This document shows positions 38,772 to 50,889 of a stretch of DNA of 64,000 bases, piece after piece. Below the pieces are notes generated by a model, which worked only from the letters and a program-made list of their open reading frames with translations, did not search any database and was not told the DNA's origin. Every line of letters begins with the position of its first letter. Positions within the stretch are counted from its first letter, which is position 1. The translations under genes were made by a program, and so were the position numbers. This DNA is from Manis javanica (taxonomy: Eukaryota; Chordata; Mammalia; Pholidota; Manidae): assembly GCF_040802235.1 (NCBI RefSeq), contig NC_133163.1, forward strand, positions 38,894,501 to 38,958,500, read 5' to 3'.

Positions 38772-38787
38772 CAGTGCCATCTAATGG
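38772..38787 (-). promoter_or_regulatory. CTCF-like motif, reverse orientation
   Basis: The plus strand reads CAGTGCCATCTAATGG, which fits the reverse CTCF pattern including its upstream bases with one core mismatch (A where G/C is preferred). Confidence 0.3.
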
Positions 38788-39479
38788 CCACCAACAATAA
38801 TGCAAAGAGGAAGGAAAAGGACCAGATTTATAATTACACTAATATTCCCGGCCAGCTCAGTGGCCTCTTCAAGACCGGATCTCTTTGACTGCAGCCGTTC
38901 TGAGGTGGTTTGAACTATATGCTATAGAAACTGATAACTTTCCATAATAATGGCTTTTAAAATATCCTGCTCTAATTGAAAAAGGGATTTAAAAAATTTA
39001 TGTTGCTTCAGTCTTTCCTTATCAAGCAGGCTATTAAAATGACAGAAATTCCACTAAAATCTTATAATGTGCAAAACTGATATTTTACTGGTTAGGCTTT
39101 TCCACCTGCTTTTAAGTCCTTTGGGGAATGAAGATCACATGCTTTATGCACAATTACAAATATTTCTTGCAGGCATACCAGAATGCAAGAGGCATTTCAG
39201 TAATGCAAAACCCACAAAAAGGAAGCAAAAGATTTAAACAAAAGGATTAAGACATAATTTATTTATCAAGGGTTTATTACTTTAAATGGAGATCATAAAA
39301 AATGGTGATTTTTGCAAACTGGCAGCAACTTCAATACTAAGCCATTACTTTCTTTGCTTTCTTCTCAGATAAGATCCTAAATTGTGTTGGAAAGGAAGAA
39401 GAGGTGAGAGGTGTGATAAGGAATGACTTGTGTGTAAGGTTGAGAACCATGACCTAGATGCTCTGGAGACTAACACATC

Positions 39480-39680
39480 ATTTACTGGGCTTTATTCTGT
39501 GCCAGGCCCTGGATTCAGTGTCTTACATGCATTACTCCATTTAAGCCTCACCATCATCCTTCAAGATAGATGTTAACATCCCATTCTGAAGCTCAGAAAC
39601 AAATATTTTTTTGAAGCTTAGGTTAGTTACCTGAGACCCTACAGATAATAAGAGGCAGAGAAGTTTGATGTGTTCATAGC
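39480..39680 (-). repeat. MIR SINE fossil, antisense
   Basis: It contains 'ctgtgccaggccctggattcag', 'cattactccatttaagcctcacc', 'gaagctcagaaac' and 'gataataagaggcagag'. Confidence 0.8.
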
Positions 39681-40294
39681 TAATTAAGGGACTTTGTCCT
39701 CTGGCTGGTGCAGAGACTGGCAACTAAAGAATCATCTGGTGATTCTCCCAAGGGAGATGTTTTTAAAAATCTCTTCCAATAATTTTGTTCAGTATAACAG
39801 TCTGAGAGTCACTTTATCAGACCTTGAGAAGAATCTTTAGAGATACGCCATAGATTCTCTTTGATCTTTCTCCTTATTTATTTTTATTTTTTTTAATATA
39901 AAATTCTTTGTTGTTTCCTCTAGTTATAAAAGAATCCATGCTCATTAAGTTATTTTTCAGATGATACATCCAAGCATTAAACAGAAAATGAAAAATTATT
40001 AGTAGCTTGGCCACCCAAATAAACACTGGCTTTATTGGTGCATCTCTTTCCAGCCCTTTTCCACATTTATGCACACACCCACACGTATTTTCACAATAGA
40101 ACCAAAAACATGATAGTCAATGATTTTTTTGCACTATGGATATCTTTCCATGACAATAAACAGATCTGCAACAAGACATTGAATGCTCGCTTTATATTCC
40201 ATCAAATAAATCCACCAACTCATCAACAAATCAACATTTAGTCAAATACTTCACATTTTTATTAGTGCCTTTGATGAAGGGGTATGGTGATCAA

Positions 40295-40480
40295 ATAGTT
40301 GGATGACACAAAACTGGGAGAGATGGCTGATGTACTAGATTTAAAGAATCAGAAAGTAAATCATCTTAATAAATGGGAATTTTAACCCTAAATTGATATA
40401 GAACTTAATAGCAAACATAAAATTTCAAACAATATCCATCTAGTGTCTCTGTCAAAATCCATATTTCTGGGAGCAGAGAG
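40295..40480 (+). repeat. L3/CR1 LINE remnant
   Basis: 'gttggatgacacaaaactgggagagatggctgatgtactag' followed by 'agaatcagaa' and 'atcttaataaatggg' is characteristic of the ancient CR1-type L3 LINE. Confidence 0.6.
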
Positions 40481-42730
40481 CAGAAGGACTCTGAATGGGG
40501 GTGAAGACAAGGCAGGCAGATTGACTGATCCAACCATCTCAGTCAGGCATTGACAATCAAACAAAGTTTAGCAAGATCAGTGACACAACATAATTGATGA
40601 GAATTGTAAATGGCCACCTAGGAACATGTGAAATGTAAAACTCAATAAGAACATATCACTACCTCAGGAGAGTTTGGCCATCCTCTCTGTTGATAGGCAG
40701 GTTCTGAGCCAGGTTCCCTGATAAGATGTTCCGGAGAGAAGTCTTACGCTTGCCTCTGGCTCCTGCCTGATAGGCCAACTTTTCGCAGTTCATGGGCAGA
40801 GGCTCACTGCTCTAAGTGTGTAGACAGGTCAGACCCTGGGACCTAACAAGATTCTCTCCTATCATTTAGCACATTTTAAAAATCAAGCTAAATAAACCTC
40901 TTGGAGAAGATTGATCACCCACAGATCACTCCTAAAAGAGAGCTCTGATTTTAGTTAATTTATTTGCTAAATAAAGACCTCCAGCCATTTTGAGGACCAA
41001 GAGATCTGGTCTCCTTGGTGAATGATGGATGTTTGTACAAGCTGGGCAGGAGAAGCTCTGCCATTCCAGTGTTAGGGTCTCCTGTCATTTCCCAAACCAA
41101 TGTAACGACAGCCCGAGTGGGTTGCATGAAAGTGTGAGGGAGGGCATAATGAGGGTGGGGGAGCAGTCTTTCTCCTGCTTCTGGGGAAGCCTGGGACCAG
41201 TCTCACTGCTGTCCTTGCTCCCCAGCCTGCCAGGCTTCTGGCCTCTGGGGTGCTGTCCATGCCATGGTCATTTGAGATGAGGTCAAAAGCGCCTGTGGGT
41301 AGTCAGATGCTTCTGCTTTTGGCACCAGCTGCCAGACCCTCAGAAGGTGGGGTTCTATCAGTCCATGGAGCTCTGGTCAGTCAGACATTTTAGGGTTTTG
41401 CCCCAACAGATTTTGTTGCAATCTTGGGAAATTAATAAAGATTAGTTTACATTTGATTAATTTTACAGCTTCTCAATTTCATTCTTCAATTGTCTTCAAC
41501 AGTAATACATAGAAATCCTCATACATATACACTATTCCCACAGACATCTTAAACAAGGGGGTAGGGGGTTGAGTTAGCACATGGTTTTGTGAATAGATGG
41601 GGAAGTTACAATTGGTGGTATTTTAATGGGATTTTAGTCTATCACGTTTTTCTAAAGGCTATCATTTACTCTCCTAATTTACTAGGTGGTCTATCCAAAA
41701 TGCATGTCATTTTCCTCCTTGACGAATTGTGAGTTCTGGGACTCCTGGGCCAATATTCTATACAAAGTGAGCTATATGCACAGCTAGTCCACCACTGATC
41801 TTTATTGAACCTTTTGTCAACCTTTTGGTCCAATCTGATAAGGAAAACCTAACAGTGTCTGCCACTTCCATGGATCTTTCCATAATCTTTGACTCTGAGA
41901 ACTGAAATCAGTTATAGGCTGAGACACACTAGCTCAGCATTGATACCCCAGGCCCATTCCCACCGGGAGCCACAGGCTTACAGGGAACCTGCACTTAATA
42001 CCACAGCATTTCAAAGTCAGGAACAATAGTCCATCAATGGATCTGATTCGGTGTTTACTCCAGTTACAAGGATGGGAGCATTGGGTTTCCTCTGGTACAT
42101 CAATGCTATGATTTTAGTATCGAGAACCAGAAGGGTATTAATAGACTGCTTGTCCTATCATACTCACAAAGAACAGGCAGTTGCTCTAACTCCCAAACCA
42201 TCAACTTCTTTAATTAATATATGTTAAATTTTTTAATTTATATATACCTTTCTTAGTATAAAAAGCTAGATGTTCTATGAGTTATTTACTGATATTTGCT
42301 TATAGATAAAATGGGTATTTGGTTATAAGAGGTTTACATTTCTTCCAGGCTAAAATCATTGAGGCTGTACTTGTGTATCGTCTTATTAGAGCAAACACCG
42401 AATTATTTCTTATGGAGAATCTGAGCACCAACAGACGGTCCTTTCTTAGCCCACCTCCAAGTGAACATGCAGTGGCCTTCTGGCCACCATATGTCCCTGG
42501 TAGGTACCTCAGATTTAATAAGAAGTTGTCAATCTCTCCCTAGCTTGCTTGCTTATTAAAACATATGGCTCTGAGTTGAACTGGCAACATGGAAGCTCTG
42601 TGCTCTAGGAATTTACAGGGTGTTTAGTCTTAGAACTCACTGTTGCTCCTTGACTGTTGAAAACTTTGGGAAATAAGCAATATTTATGGAAGATTATCTG
42701 AAGGATGGCAGTGCATCCATTCTTCTATAT

Positions 42731-42886
42731 CAGTAGTTTTCAAACTTCTTTTTTTAACCATAGAATCTTTGTTCAAACCAAGTCTTTCTAGAAGCCCAGA
42801 GTCAGAGAATGGGAAGCAAGGAAGGGCTGGAGAGCTCGAAGTCCCAGCACTGATGGGACCCCCAGAGCAAAGCTTGAAAACCAATG
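42731..42886. repeat. Short non-autonomous hAT-type element with terminal inverted repeats
   Basis: The left end cagtagttttcaaac and the reverse complement of the right end (cattggttttcaagc) agree at 12 of 15 positions. This is the hAT 'cagtggttctcaaac'-style terminus. The total length of 156 bp suits a MER-type miniature element. Confidence 0.6.
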
Positions 42887-44384
42887 CTAGATCCTCTAAC
42901 ACCCATCCACAGTCACTGGGGCAGAGAACCACAGGGTGGCACACCCCAGCTGGATCACAGAGCCTCCCTAGAATGGCTTCACAGATTGTGCTTTCACCAA
43001 GCACCATCCTCTCTCATTCTTGCAGATGTTATAAGTAACAGTCCTAGGAAATGACTGCAGTATTTACTGCAAATATATTGTTAGGAATGTTGTTTACTTG
43101 GTTTCATAGCATCTTCTCTGGGAGAACCCCTAAGGAGAAAATGTTTCCTATTCTTTGCACTAGAAATCATTTAAATTCTTCTGAAATAAAACAGTTTATT
43201 TTTCTTTCACAGATTCATTGATTTATCCTTCCCTCTTTGGACTGACCCCTAAGCTCAAGAAGCAAGACTTCAGACTACCCTAAGTAAGCCACAGGATTCC
43301 GTGGCAGATGCTTCATGAACCAACTTCTCACTCAGCCCCAGCTTATTTTACAAAACGTATTCCCTTTGCCTTCATTCTTTTGCTTTGAAGTAATTTTTGT
43401 ATGCTCTTCTATTGCATATTTTAAAGCCACTCTCAATCCTTCAAAAAGCATTAATGTATATAAGTAAGCAAATTCTTTAATAAGAACAACCAACAACTTA
43501 AGCCATGTGCAAAGGAAAGAGTCCAGAATGATGAGAGTCTAGATACACAGAGAACTAGGTCAGGGAACTAACCACGTGTGGTCTGGACATAGAGAACTTG
43601 AGGTGACTACGATAGCCATCTTTGGAGTTGTTAAAGAGCAAGGAGTAAGTTTATTCTGTGTTACTCCAGAAAATGAGCTTAGAATATATGATGGTCGTTA
43701 CCAAAGAAGCTGTGGGATACGTAGAACTGGACAAGAAATGGACCTCACAAAATTGGAATTCCTTGTTATAAGAAGAGTTCCAGCGAAGCCCAAAGGAGGG
43801 GAAGTTACAAAGGTATGACCAAGACCCTTTGATTGCTTAGCAAAACTACACCCCCTCCTTTAGAAGAGTCACTTCAGCTTGTACTGAAGAGGTGACATAG
43901 GCAGCCACGTGTGTGTTGTGGGACCTTCCCCCACCCCTGCCACAATAGATCAGAACAGGCCTGGACCCCTGACCCAAGCTGGGGTCTCTTTTGAACTAAA
44001 GAATGACTGCCAGAGTCAGGAGGAGCCGTAAGGTGATTCGGCACCGGTGCCCAAGTCAGATCTGCAGCCACTGAAAGCCATGCAAAGCGCAGGAATTGGA
44101 GGAGCAAATCAAGAGCCCTGCCAAAGCGCAGAGAGAAGTGGCCACAGGAAATAATGCCGCAGGGCGGTGGGGCCGGACGCTGCATGACGAATTCTACTCC
44201 TGTGAGAACCACATAGACTTTTTCAGTTCCTTCCTTCTGCAACATTCCTCACCTCTAAATGAGAGTCACTCCTTTACTAAAGCTGGCTTGAGTATGTTTC
44301 TGTTCCTTGTGTCACAGAAATCCCAATATCAAGGAGAATATTCCTCAGATGGATTTTAAGGAGCAGGTTGGCTTCTCCCAAAGC

Positions 44385-44545
44385 AGGGCAATCCTCAGAT
44401 AAGCTCTGAGTAAGCTTCCTAGGTGCCAGCCTCCGGAGATTGTGGTTTAGTGGCAAGAGGCAGGCTCCAGGGAATGCGTATTTTTAAACATTCTGCCTCC
44501 CCAAAGGTTTTGCTACTTGAGCAGTTTGAGAATCACTGATGAGAG
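44385..44545 (+). repeat. MER5-like hAT fragment
   Basis: 'gggaatgcgtatttttaaacattctgcctccccaaagg' and 'agcagtttgagaatcactgatg' resemble the MER5 consensus in sense. Confidence 0.5.
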
Positions 44546-44992
44546 TATCATACAAGGTCTTGGGCTCCTTTAGATTCCCAAACTCTGGCTTAGAATTTGA
44601 CACAACGCAGGCTTCCTCACAGCACTCTTCCTACGGAAAGAAAACTAAAGTTTTAAACACAACTACCACAAATTCAAATTTACTATTCAGACAGAAAGGT
44701 CAGGGGCCCTTACAACCCTCCGTGGATATACAGTCTCTAGATTGAATATTAACAAGTCAATATTGGTCAATATGCATGACAAGGACAGGTTCCCAGGACG
44801 CTGAGGCAAGGTATCCAAACATTTGAATCAGTGATCTGGAGAATGGAATTAAAAGTTTGTTCAGGTTATTGACACTATCTAGCAGGGAAGAGCATTTGAA
44901 GACATCTTTGTTAGGCACCTCAATTTTCCTAAGATGTCAGCCCTTCCTCCCCAGTTCATGGATGTTAGAACATATAGCTTTGCCCTCATGTG

Positions 44993-45008
44993 CAACAGAC
45001 ATTTATTT
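44993..45008. repeat. Left target-site duplication of the 45-kb retroposon
   Basis: The 16-bp sequence caacagacatttattt recurs exactly at 45651-45666. Confidence 0.85.
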
Positions 45009-45650
45009 ATTTAATTATTTATTTATTTATTTATTATTTTTTATTTTTTTGAGAGAGCATGTCTCATATTTATTGATCAAATGGTTAACAGTTAACAACA
45101 ATAAAATTCTGTACAGGGGACTCAATGCACAATCATTAATCTACCCCAAGTCGAATTCTCATCAGTCTCCGATCTTCTGAAGCACAACGAACAAGTTCTT
45201 ACATGGTGAACAAATTCTTACATTGTGAATAAGTTCTTACATTGTGAACAGTGCAAGGTCAGTCATCACAGAAACTTTCAGTTTTGATCTCGCATTATGA
45301 ACTATAAACAATCAGGTCAAATATGAATATTCATTTGATTTTTATACTTGATTTATATGTGAATCCCACATTTCTCCCTTATTATTATTATGATTATTTT
45401 TTTAATAAAATGCTGAAATGGTAGGTAGATGCAAGATAAAGGTAGAAAACATAGTTTAGTGATGTAAGAAAGCAAATGTAGATGATCAGGTATGTGCCTA
45501 TAGGCTAAGTATTAATCCAAGCTAGACAAGGCCAACAAAACATCCACGGATGCAGAAGATTTCTCTCAAAACAGGGGGGGTGAGGTTCTAAGCCTCACCT
45601 CTGTTGATCCCCAATTTTTCACCTGATGGCCCCCCTGCGACTGTGCCTGT
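45009..45650 (-). mobile_element. Unidentified polyadenylated retroposon or L1 3' end, minus strand
   Basis: This 642-bp insertion lies between perfect 16-bp target-site duplications. On the plus strand it begins with a T-rich (TTTA)n tail, so the element reads on the minus strand and ends in poly(A). An AATAAA signal stands just before the tail (minus-strand text 'gatcaataaatatgagac'). A 19-bp unit is repeated three times at 45189-45245. No protein frame is evident. It looks younger than the surrounding MIR and L2. It could be the truncated 3' UTR of a lineage-specific L1 or a non-autonomous element using L1 machinery; I do not recognise the family. Confidence 0.75.
45189..45245. repeat. 19-bp tandem repeat, three units, inside the retroposon
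   Basis: Units starting at 45189, 45208 and 45227 follow the pattern ga(a/t)caa(g/a)ttcttacat(g/t)gt, with two to three differences between units. Confidence 0.85.
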
Positions 45651-45666
45651 CAACAGACATTTATTT
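45651..45666. repeat. Right target-site duplication of the 45-kb retroposon
   Basis: This is an exact copy of the 16 bases at 44993-45008. Confidence 0.85.
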
Positions 45667-46431
45667 TATTCCATTTCACAAACTGATAACTTTTTGAAAT
45701 TAGTAAACGTTTAACTGTTTGCTCCTGATACATAAGTGAGGAATTCCTAAAGTTTCAAATAGATACTGTTACTGTGTGAAAAAGAAAGCCATCGTGTATA
45801 TTCCAGTCTTCAGAGAGGCCATCCCCAAACGAGTGAGTTTCACTCACTTGGGGACAGGAGGATGGCAGAGGGTGGCCTCTAGGTTCAACAGATCTGCCAG
45901 TTCCATAGACACTGCTCTGCGTTGCTGTCCCCTACCTCGTCCAGACCTCACACTGGGATATAGCCCTTCTCATCTTTCACACTGGATAGTCCATTTCAGT
46001 TTCGATGTAACTATTTTCAGTTACAGAGCTCTTCTTCCCACCCCCTCTCAGTTCTTTCACCCAACTTGTCATCTTTAGATCTTGGGTCTTTCTCTTGCCA
46101 ACTCAACAAACACCACCTCTACAACCAAACTCCAGCCATGCAGTTCAAGTGCAGGCCCATCCTTGCTAGCTCAGCCACTGTCTCTTAATGCAGCCATCCC
46201 ATACATACCCAATGTCAATGCCACTTAAGACCTAGCTGAGTCCCATTTTTCTTTTGCTCCCAACCTGCAGCTCAACTCACCCAACTCTGCTCACAGTTGA
46301 CCCCCACTATTTTATAGTAAGTTAGTGACAAAAGAACGAACACACAGAAGCAAAGAGCAGAGGGCCTTGCTGTCTGTCTTTTGCACCTCCAGTGCTTTTA
46401 GTACTAGTTAACTGAAATTTCTCTGTATCTT

Positions 46432-46444
46432 CCACTAGGGGGTA
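46432..46444 (+). promoter_or_regulatory. CTCF-like motif, forward orientation
   Basis: CCACTAGGGGGTA matches the CTCF core CCASYAGRKGGCR except T for C near the end. Confidence 0.35.
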
Positions 46445-46743
46445 CCACCCCATAATTTTTGTAACAGGAAGTCTGGGGAATACAGCTCTTAATGAAAAAT
46501 GAAGTCTGGGCACAGTGAATTTTTTTTAAACTTTTCTGAGCACATGCTGTAATTTTATGAAGCAATTTAATTTGATTCCTTTTAAATAAAAGCTGCCCCA
46601 TGGGCAGAGTAATAGGCAACAATCCTAAGCAGTATAAACTTATGTAAGGGAGCACCAATTAAAAACCCTGGCTCTACGATGGTAAGATAAATAGTCATCA
46701 ATTAAATGAAATAAATGCAAAAACTTAGTACAGCTAGACAAGT

Positions 46744-47115
46744 GCCATTATTTTTACTTTAGCAAGAGAAATAGGCATGCTAAACAAAAGCTGACTTTAA
46801 AACAGCAGCTTTTGTTACACACACACACAAAAAGGCAACTCAGATGTTCTAGAACTTTGCATAACTGGAACAAAATTCTCATCTTTGGGATATAAGAGAA
46901 GACTTGAAACACTAAAAATAAGTTCAAGGGCCATTATTTTTACTTTAGCAAGAGAAATAGGCATGCTAAACAAAAGCTGACTTTAAAACAGCAGCTTTTG
47001 TTACACACACACACAAAAAGGCAACTCAGATGTTCTAGAACTTTGCATAACTGGAACAAAATTCTCGTCTTTGGGATATAAGAGAAGACTTGAAACACTA
47101 AAAATAAGTTCAAGG
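46744..47115. repeat. 186-bp tandem duplication with one mismatch
   Basis: Copy 1 is 46744-46929 and copy 2 is 46930-47115. They are head-to-tail with no spacer. The only difference I find is A at 46881 versus G at 47067. Even the internal (AC)n run has the same length in both copies. Confidence 0.97.
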
Positions 47116-47194
47116 TTGAAGTCTTTTAGATTCTTTGAAGAGCTAAGTATGCCCAGGCATTCTAGTGTGACTGAAAATGCAGTTGGAATTAAGC

Positions 47195-47395
47195 AGACCT
47201 TTGACTCTGATCTTCCACTTACCTGTATAAGAACTTGGCCAGCCTCCCATTTCCTTAGCCTAAGTCTTAGTTCTGCATCAGCTCATTGGGCATAATAGTA
47301 CCTACTGCCTAAGTTTGTTGTGCGAATTAGATGAGATGGTGTATATAAAGTGCTTACAGAGTGACTGATCCACAGCAGGTACTCCAAACATTCAA
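47195..47395 (+). repeat. MIR SINE fossil
   Basis: It contains 'gatcttccacttacctgtataag', 'gggcataatagtacctactgcc', 'gttgtgcgaattagatgagatgg' and 'ataaagtgcttacag'. Confidence 0.85.
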
Positions 47396-47769
47396 ACCAT
47401 TTATTCAATAAGTCAGGGTAAGGCACACCTCTGAGATGCCTAGGAACAGAAATCTTTGCATTGGGATCTTCACTCATTTTCGTAAACACACTCATACAGA
47501 CAAGCAATCAGGAGACCAGAGTAGTTAAAAAAAGTCGACCCAAAAGCCACATGGTTATTTCCTGACTAGAACTTGGACTTCCTCAATGTCAAGTGGCATT
47601 CTTTGCCCTATCCTAGACTGCTTCTCCTAGTATCTGCTAATTTATTAGCATAGACTAAATATATTCTGTGGATAACAATTGATTTTGTTGACAAAGTTTT
47701 GGTGATCATAGCAAAGTACACATCGTTGTAGCAATGTCAAAGAATCTAGATAATTTGACTTTTAAGCCC

Positions 47770-48175
47770 CTATCTTTTTAGAAATTTATCCTAGGGAGAC
47801 AGCATAAATGGTTGTATGCAATAAAATGTCCATTAGTATATTCTATGAAATACCAAAAAAACTGGAAATATCTACATCATTGTAGATAGTAATCCAATAA
47901 TAGAATATGGAAAACCAGTGAATTTTAGAACCATTAAATATCTATGAAGACCACAAAAAAATTTTATTTATTTCATTCTGAAAGGAGGTACTTAACAAGT
48001 AGAACAATAGTAACTGTATTTCTATAAAAGTACAACCAATTAGAAATTAAATATATGGATAAAACCCACAAGATAAAATGGAAAAGTGAAGTGATTTTAG
48101 GAGTATTGGGATTAGAATGCCTTTTTTTCCACTTTGACTTATCTTTATAATAAAGAGATGCAATAAAGAATTATT
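47770..48175 (+). repeat. L1M/HAL1-type 3' end, sense
   Basis: 'agaaatttatcctagggagacag', 'aaactggaaatatctacatc' and 'atagaatatggaaaaccag' followed by AT-rich text match the older L1 3' end order. Confidence 0.6.
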
Positions 48176-49199
48176 TAGAATAAATTTGTTTCTTTATTGG
48201 TACTGAGAAGAGTTTACATGTCCTTTAAGTATGACCAAAGGAAAGACATGAGGTGAGAACTCCTGCTACACAATGAACTCAGAATGGACACAATGATGTC
48301 AATCAGTCCTTGACCTCTCAGAGTCTATGAGCTGGTAGAGGAAATATGACATATGCACAGATGTCAGCACTTCTCTACCTCCAAAATCTTTAACATCCCA
48401 TCTTATACCAGTGTTTTTTCCCTCCCAGCTTTAATGCCACCTGCTCATTAACAGCATTTGGACTGCCAGTCTACTGGTTCCTACATTTTTGTGATCTACC
48501 AGCTTAATTTTCTTTGCCATTCAGCTTAAATACAAGGCCTATCACTTGAGCCACCCCCTCCATCAGAACCACAGTATCTTGAACCTTTATCTTTCCAATT
48601 CACCTGCCTTGAAAACCCCCACCCACTGGACATGTTCAGTTATTTGCCATCTCTCAGCTCGGGTTGCAGGACTCCCCTAGACAAAGCCACCTAATATCCC
48701 TTCAGGGGTCCCTGGGCAATTCCCTCTCCTCGTCCTCTTCCCTGTGGAGACAACCTTACCTTTTACTGCACAGAAATTATCAAATGAGAACTTTCTCTCC
48801 CTGAGCTGAGCCCAAGGACCAGTTGCAATCTGCATCCCTCCTTACTCTCTGCCCTCTAGTTTCAGAGACGCAGTTAGACCCGTTTGCTAGACCCTGTGTC
48901 TCCTGCCTGCCCGCTTTGTACCTTCCTTGAATTTGTCACCTGTCTCCAACCTTGACTGTACTATTATCTTTTTCCCTCTGAATAAACACTTGTCAGCCAA
49001 CTATAAAGAAACCTTCCCTTTAGGATACATACCCTTCTAAGTGATAGCACTTGCCTTTCTCCTCCCTCACATATCCCTACAAAAAGTTATCCTATCCCTT
49101 TCCCTCACCTGATATAGCTTGGCTTTTCCCATCCCAACACCCCAATTGTTCCCACAGAAGTCAAATCCAATGGCTCCTCATCATTTCTTATCTCACTTG

Positions 49200-49290
49200 A
49201 ACCCTCAGCTGTGTATCACCCTGTTGACCATTTCCTGTCTTGAAATATTCTCTTCTTATGGCTTCCGGAACACTCTGGTGTTACCTTAGT
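49200..49290 (+). repeat. L2 ORF2 fragment, sense
   Basis: 'accctcagctgtgtatcaccctgttgacc' and 'cttgaaatattctcttcttatggcttcc' match the sense L2 ORF2 segment that encodes an AFDTVDH-like motif. The pyrimidine-rich sequence at 48.4-49.2 kb may be more of the same element. Confidence 0.5.
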
Positions 49291-50889
49291 TCGCAGAACA
49301 AATAAACTGATGTACCTCAGGTCATCCAGGGAGGGGAGAGATGGAAAGGTTCTCAGCTCACCAGAAGGGTTCACACTTTTAGCAGAGTGGTGCCATGGCA
49401 GTTGTTAAGACTTAGGAGCTACTATATTAACTTTTGAAAAGGAAATTCCTTCCCAGAGGCTAATTTTGTGGACTTTATAATCAAATTGACTGATGATTCA
49501 ATGATAGAGGTGTGAGTGGAGCTCAACCTTAGTGATACAGAAAACCATTTATTATTTTATCTTACTGTAAAAAGGTGTAGTGGAGACTGGATCAAACAAC
49601 AGGAAATTTTGACAGTGTTGGCATTTCCTCTTTTGGGGTATGATTAGAAATGAGAAGTGGAATTCAAGTCATCTGGGTCTCCCATGGTATTCTCTAAGGG
49701 CTAAAGTTTCCAACTTGCAATGATTCCATTCAATAAGATAGAACCAATTTGTCATTATTGAAATACTAGTTTTTAATTTTAGTATCATTCTTGTATAGTT
49801 TGGGGCTTGATTATATGCTGTCTATTGGCTATTTTGATTCTTTCTTATTCCTAAGTAATATGTCCCCTATCAGACTGCAAATGCCTTGTGTTGAAGGGTT
49901 CTTTTTAGTCTAATTCTTTCTGTCTTCTACATTGCTCGGCACAGGGCTGAACACTCTGAAGATGCTAACAAAAATTCCTGTTGTTTGATTTAGTAAGTAT
50001 TTTAACTTTCCAAGTTTCAGTGGGTTTTGAGTAACTCCTGAATGCAATATATTTTTTAGGTGCAGATATGTAATATGGAAAGTATTTAACTTACCTGCAT
50101 TTTATGAACTAGAGGAGAGGCAGGAACACCTCAATAACTAGGAAGATTTAGCACAAAGCTGAAATGGCCCAGTATCCTTTTGTGTTGATTATACCAACCT
50201 AGATAAAAAAAAAAAAAAAAGATCCAGAATCCCAAACAATGTTGAGAGATAATTTGGGTTCTCTTTACGTAAGTTCTATGAATCCTTGTTGTACAACCTC
50301 TTAGGACAAACATTTCCCAGATGCTTGACTGTGGGTAGCAGCTAGGGACTTTCGAGACCTTGAATAAAGCCTTTCTCCAGTCAGGTAAATAATCTGAAAA
50401 GAAAAAGAAATCACATGTAGTCCAGTGCATTTTTCTTCTTGTGTGGGTTCTCCACCAGCTAGAGAGATATTTATAGGCTCTGAATCTCTTGCAGTTTTTT
50501 ATTCTTCTTTCAGAGTCATTTTATTTTTAGGGGAATGCTCCCCTTTCTTAGTTATACAGCCAGATTGGGGCAGCTGGCCAGAAATTAATTTCCCTTTAAA
50601 AAATTATGCTAGAATTTGGATGCAGGTATTGAATCAGTAACAGATTTACCACAGTGTAATCCTCTGGGCTTACAAATTGTGACCGTAAACTGACTTAAAG
50701 CGGGCCCATAATTGATCGCAAATAGACAAGAGAGTCTGTAGTCACTTTCCCCCACTCGCCAGAAAACAGTAATAATCTGAAATCTTCAAGTCTCCAGGGC
50801 CCACGGAGCAATCCCTCTGTGGAATTTTGTGCTGTACGTGGCAGCTTCTGTGATTTCGGAATGACTGGCCCAGGCACTCTAGAAACTTG

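Noticed and set aside
43576..43818. 80-codon open frame with a protein-like composition in the spacer
   Set aside because: I considered a processed pseudogene or small exon, but no known family is recognisable and there are no splice or poly(A) signs.
45189..45245. CRISPR-like short regular repeats
   Set aside because: They are three contiguous 19-bp units with no spacers, inside a mammalian retroposon; they are a simple tandem array.
50205..50220. A16 run as the tail of a processed pseudogene or SINE
   Set aside because: The preceding sequence matches no gene or SINE I know, and no target-site duplication was found around it.
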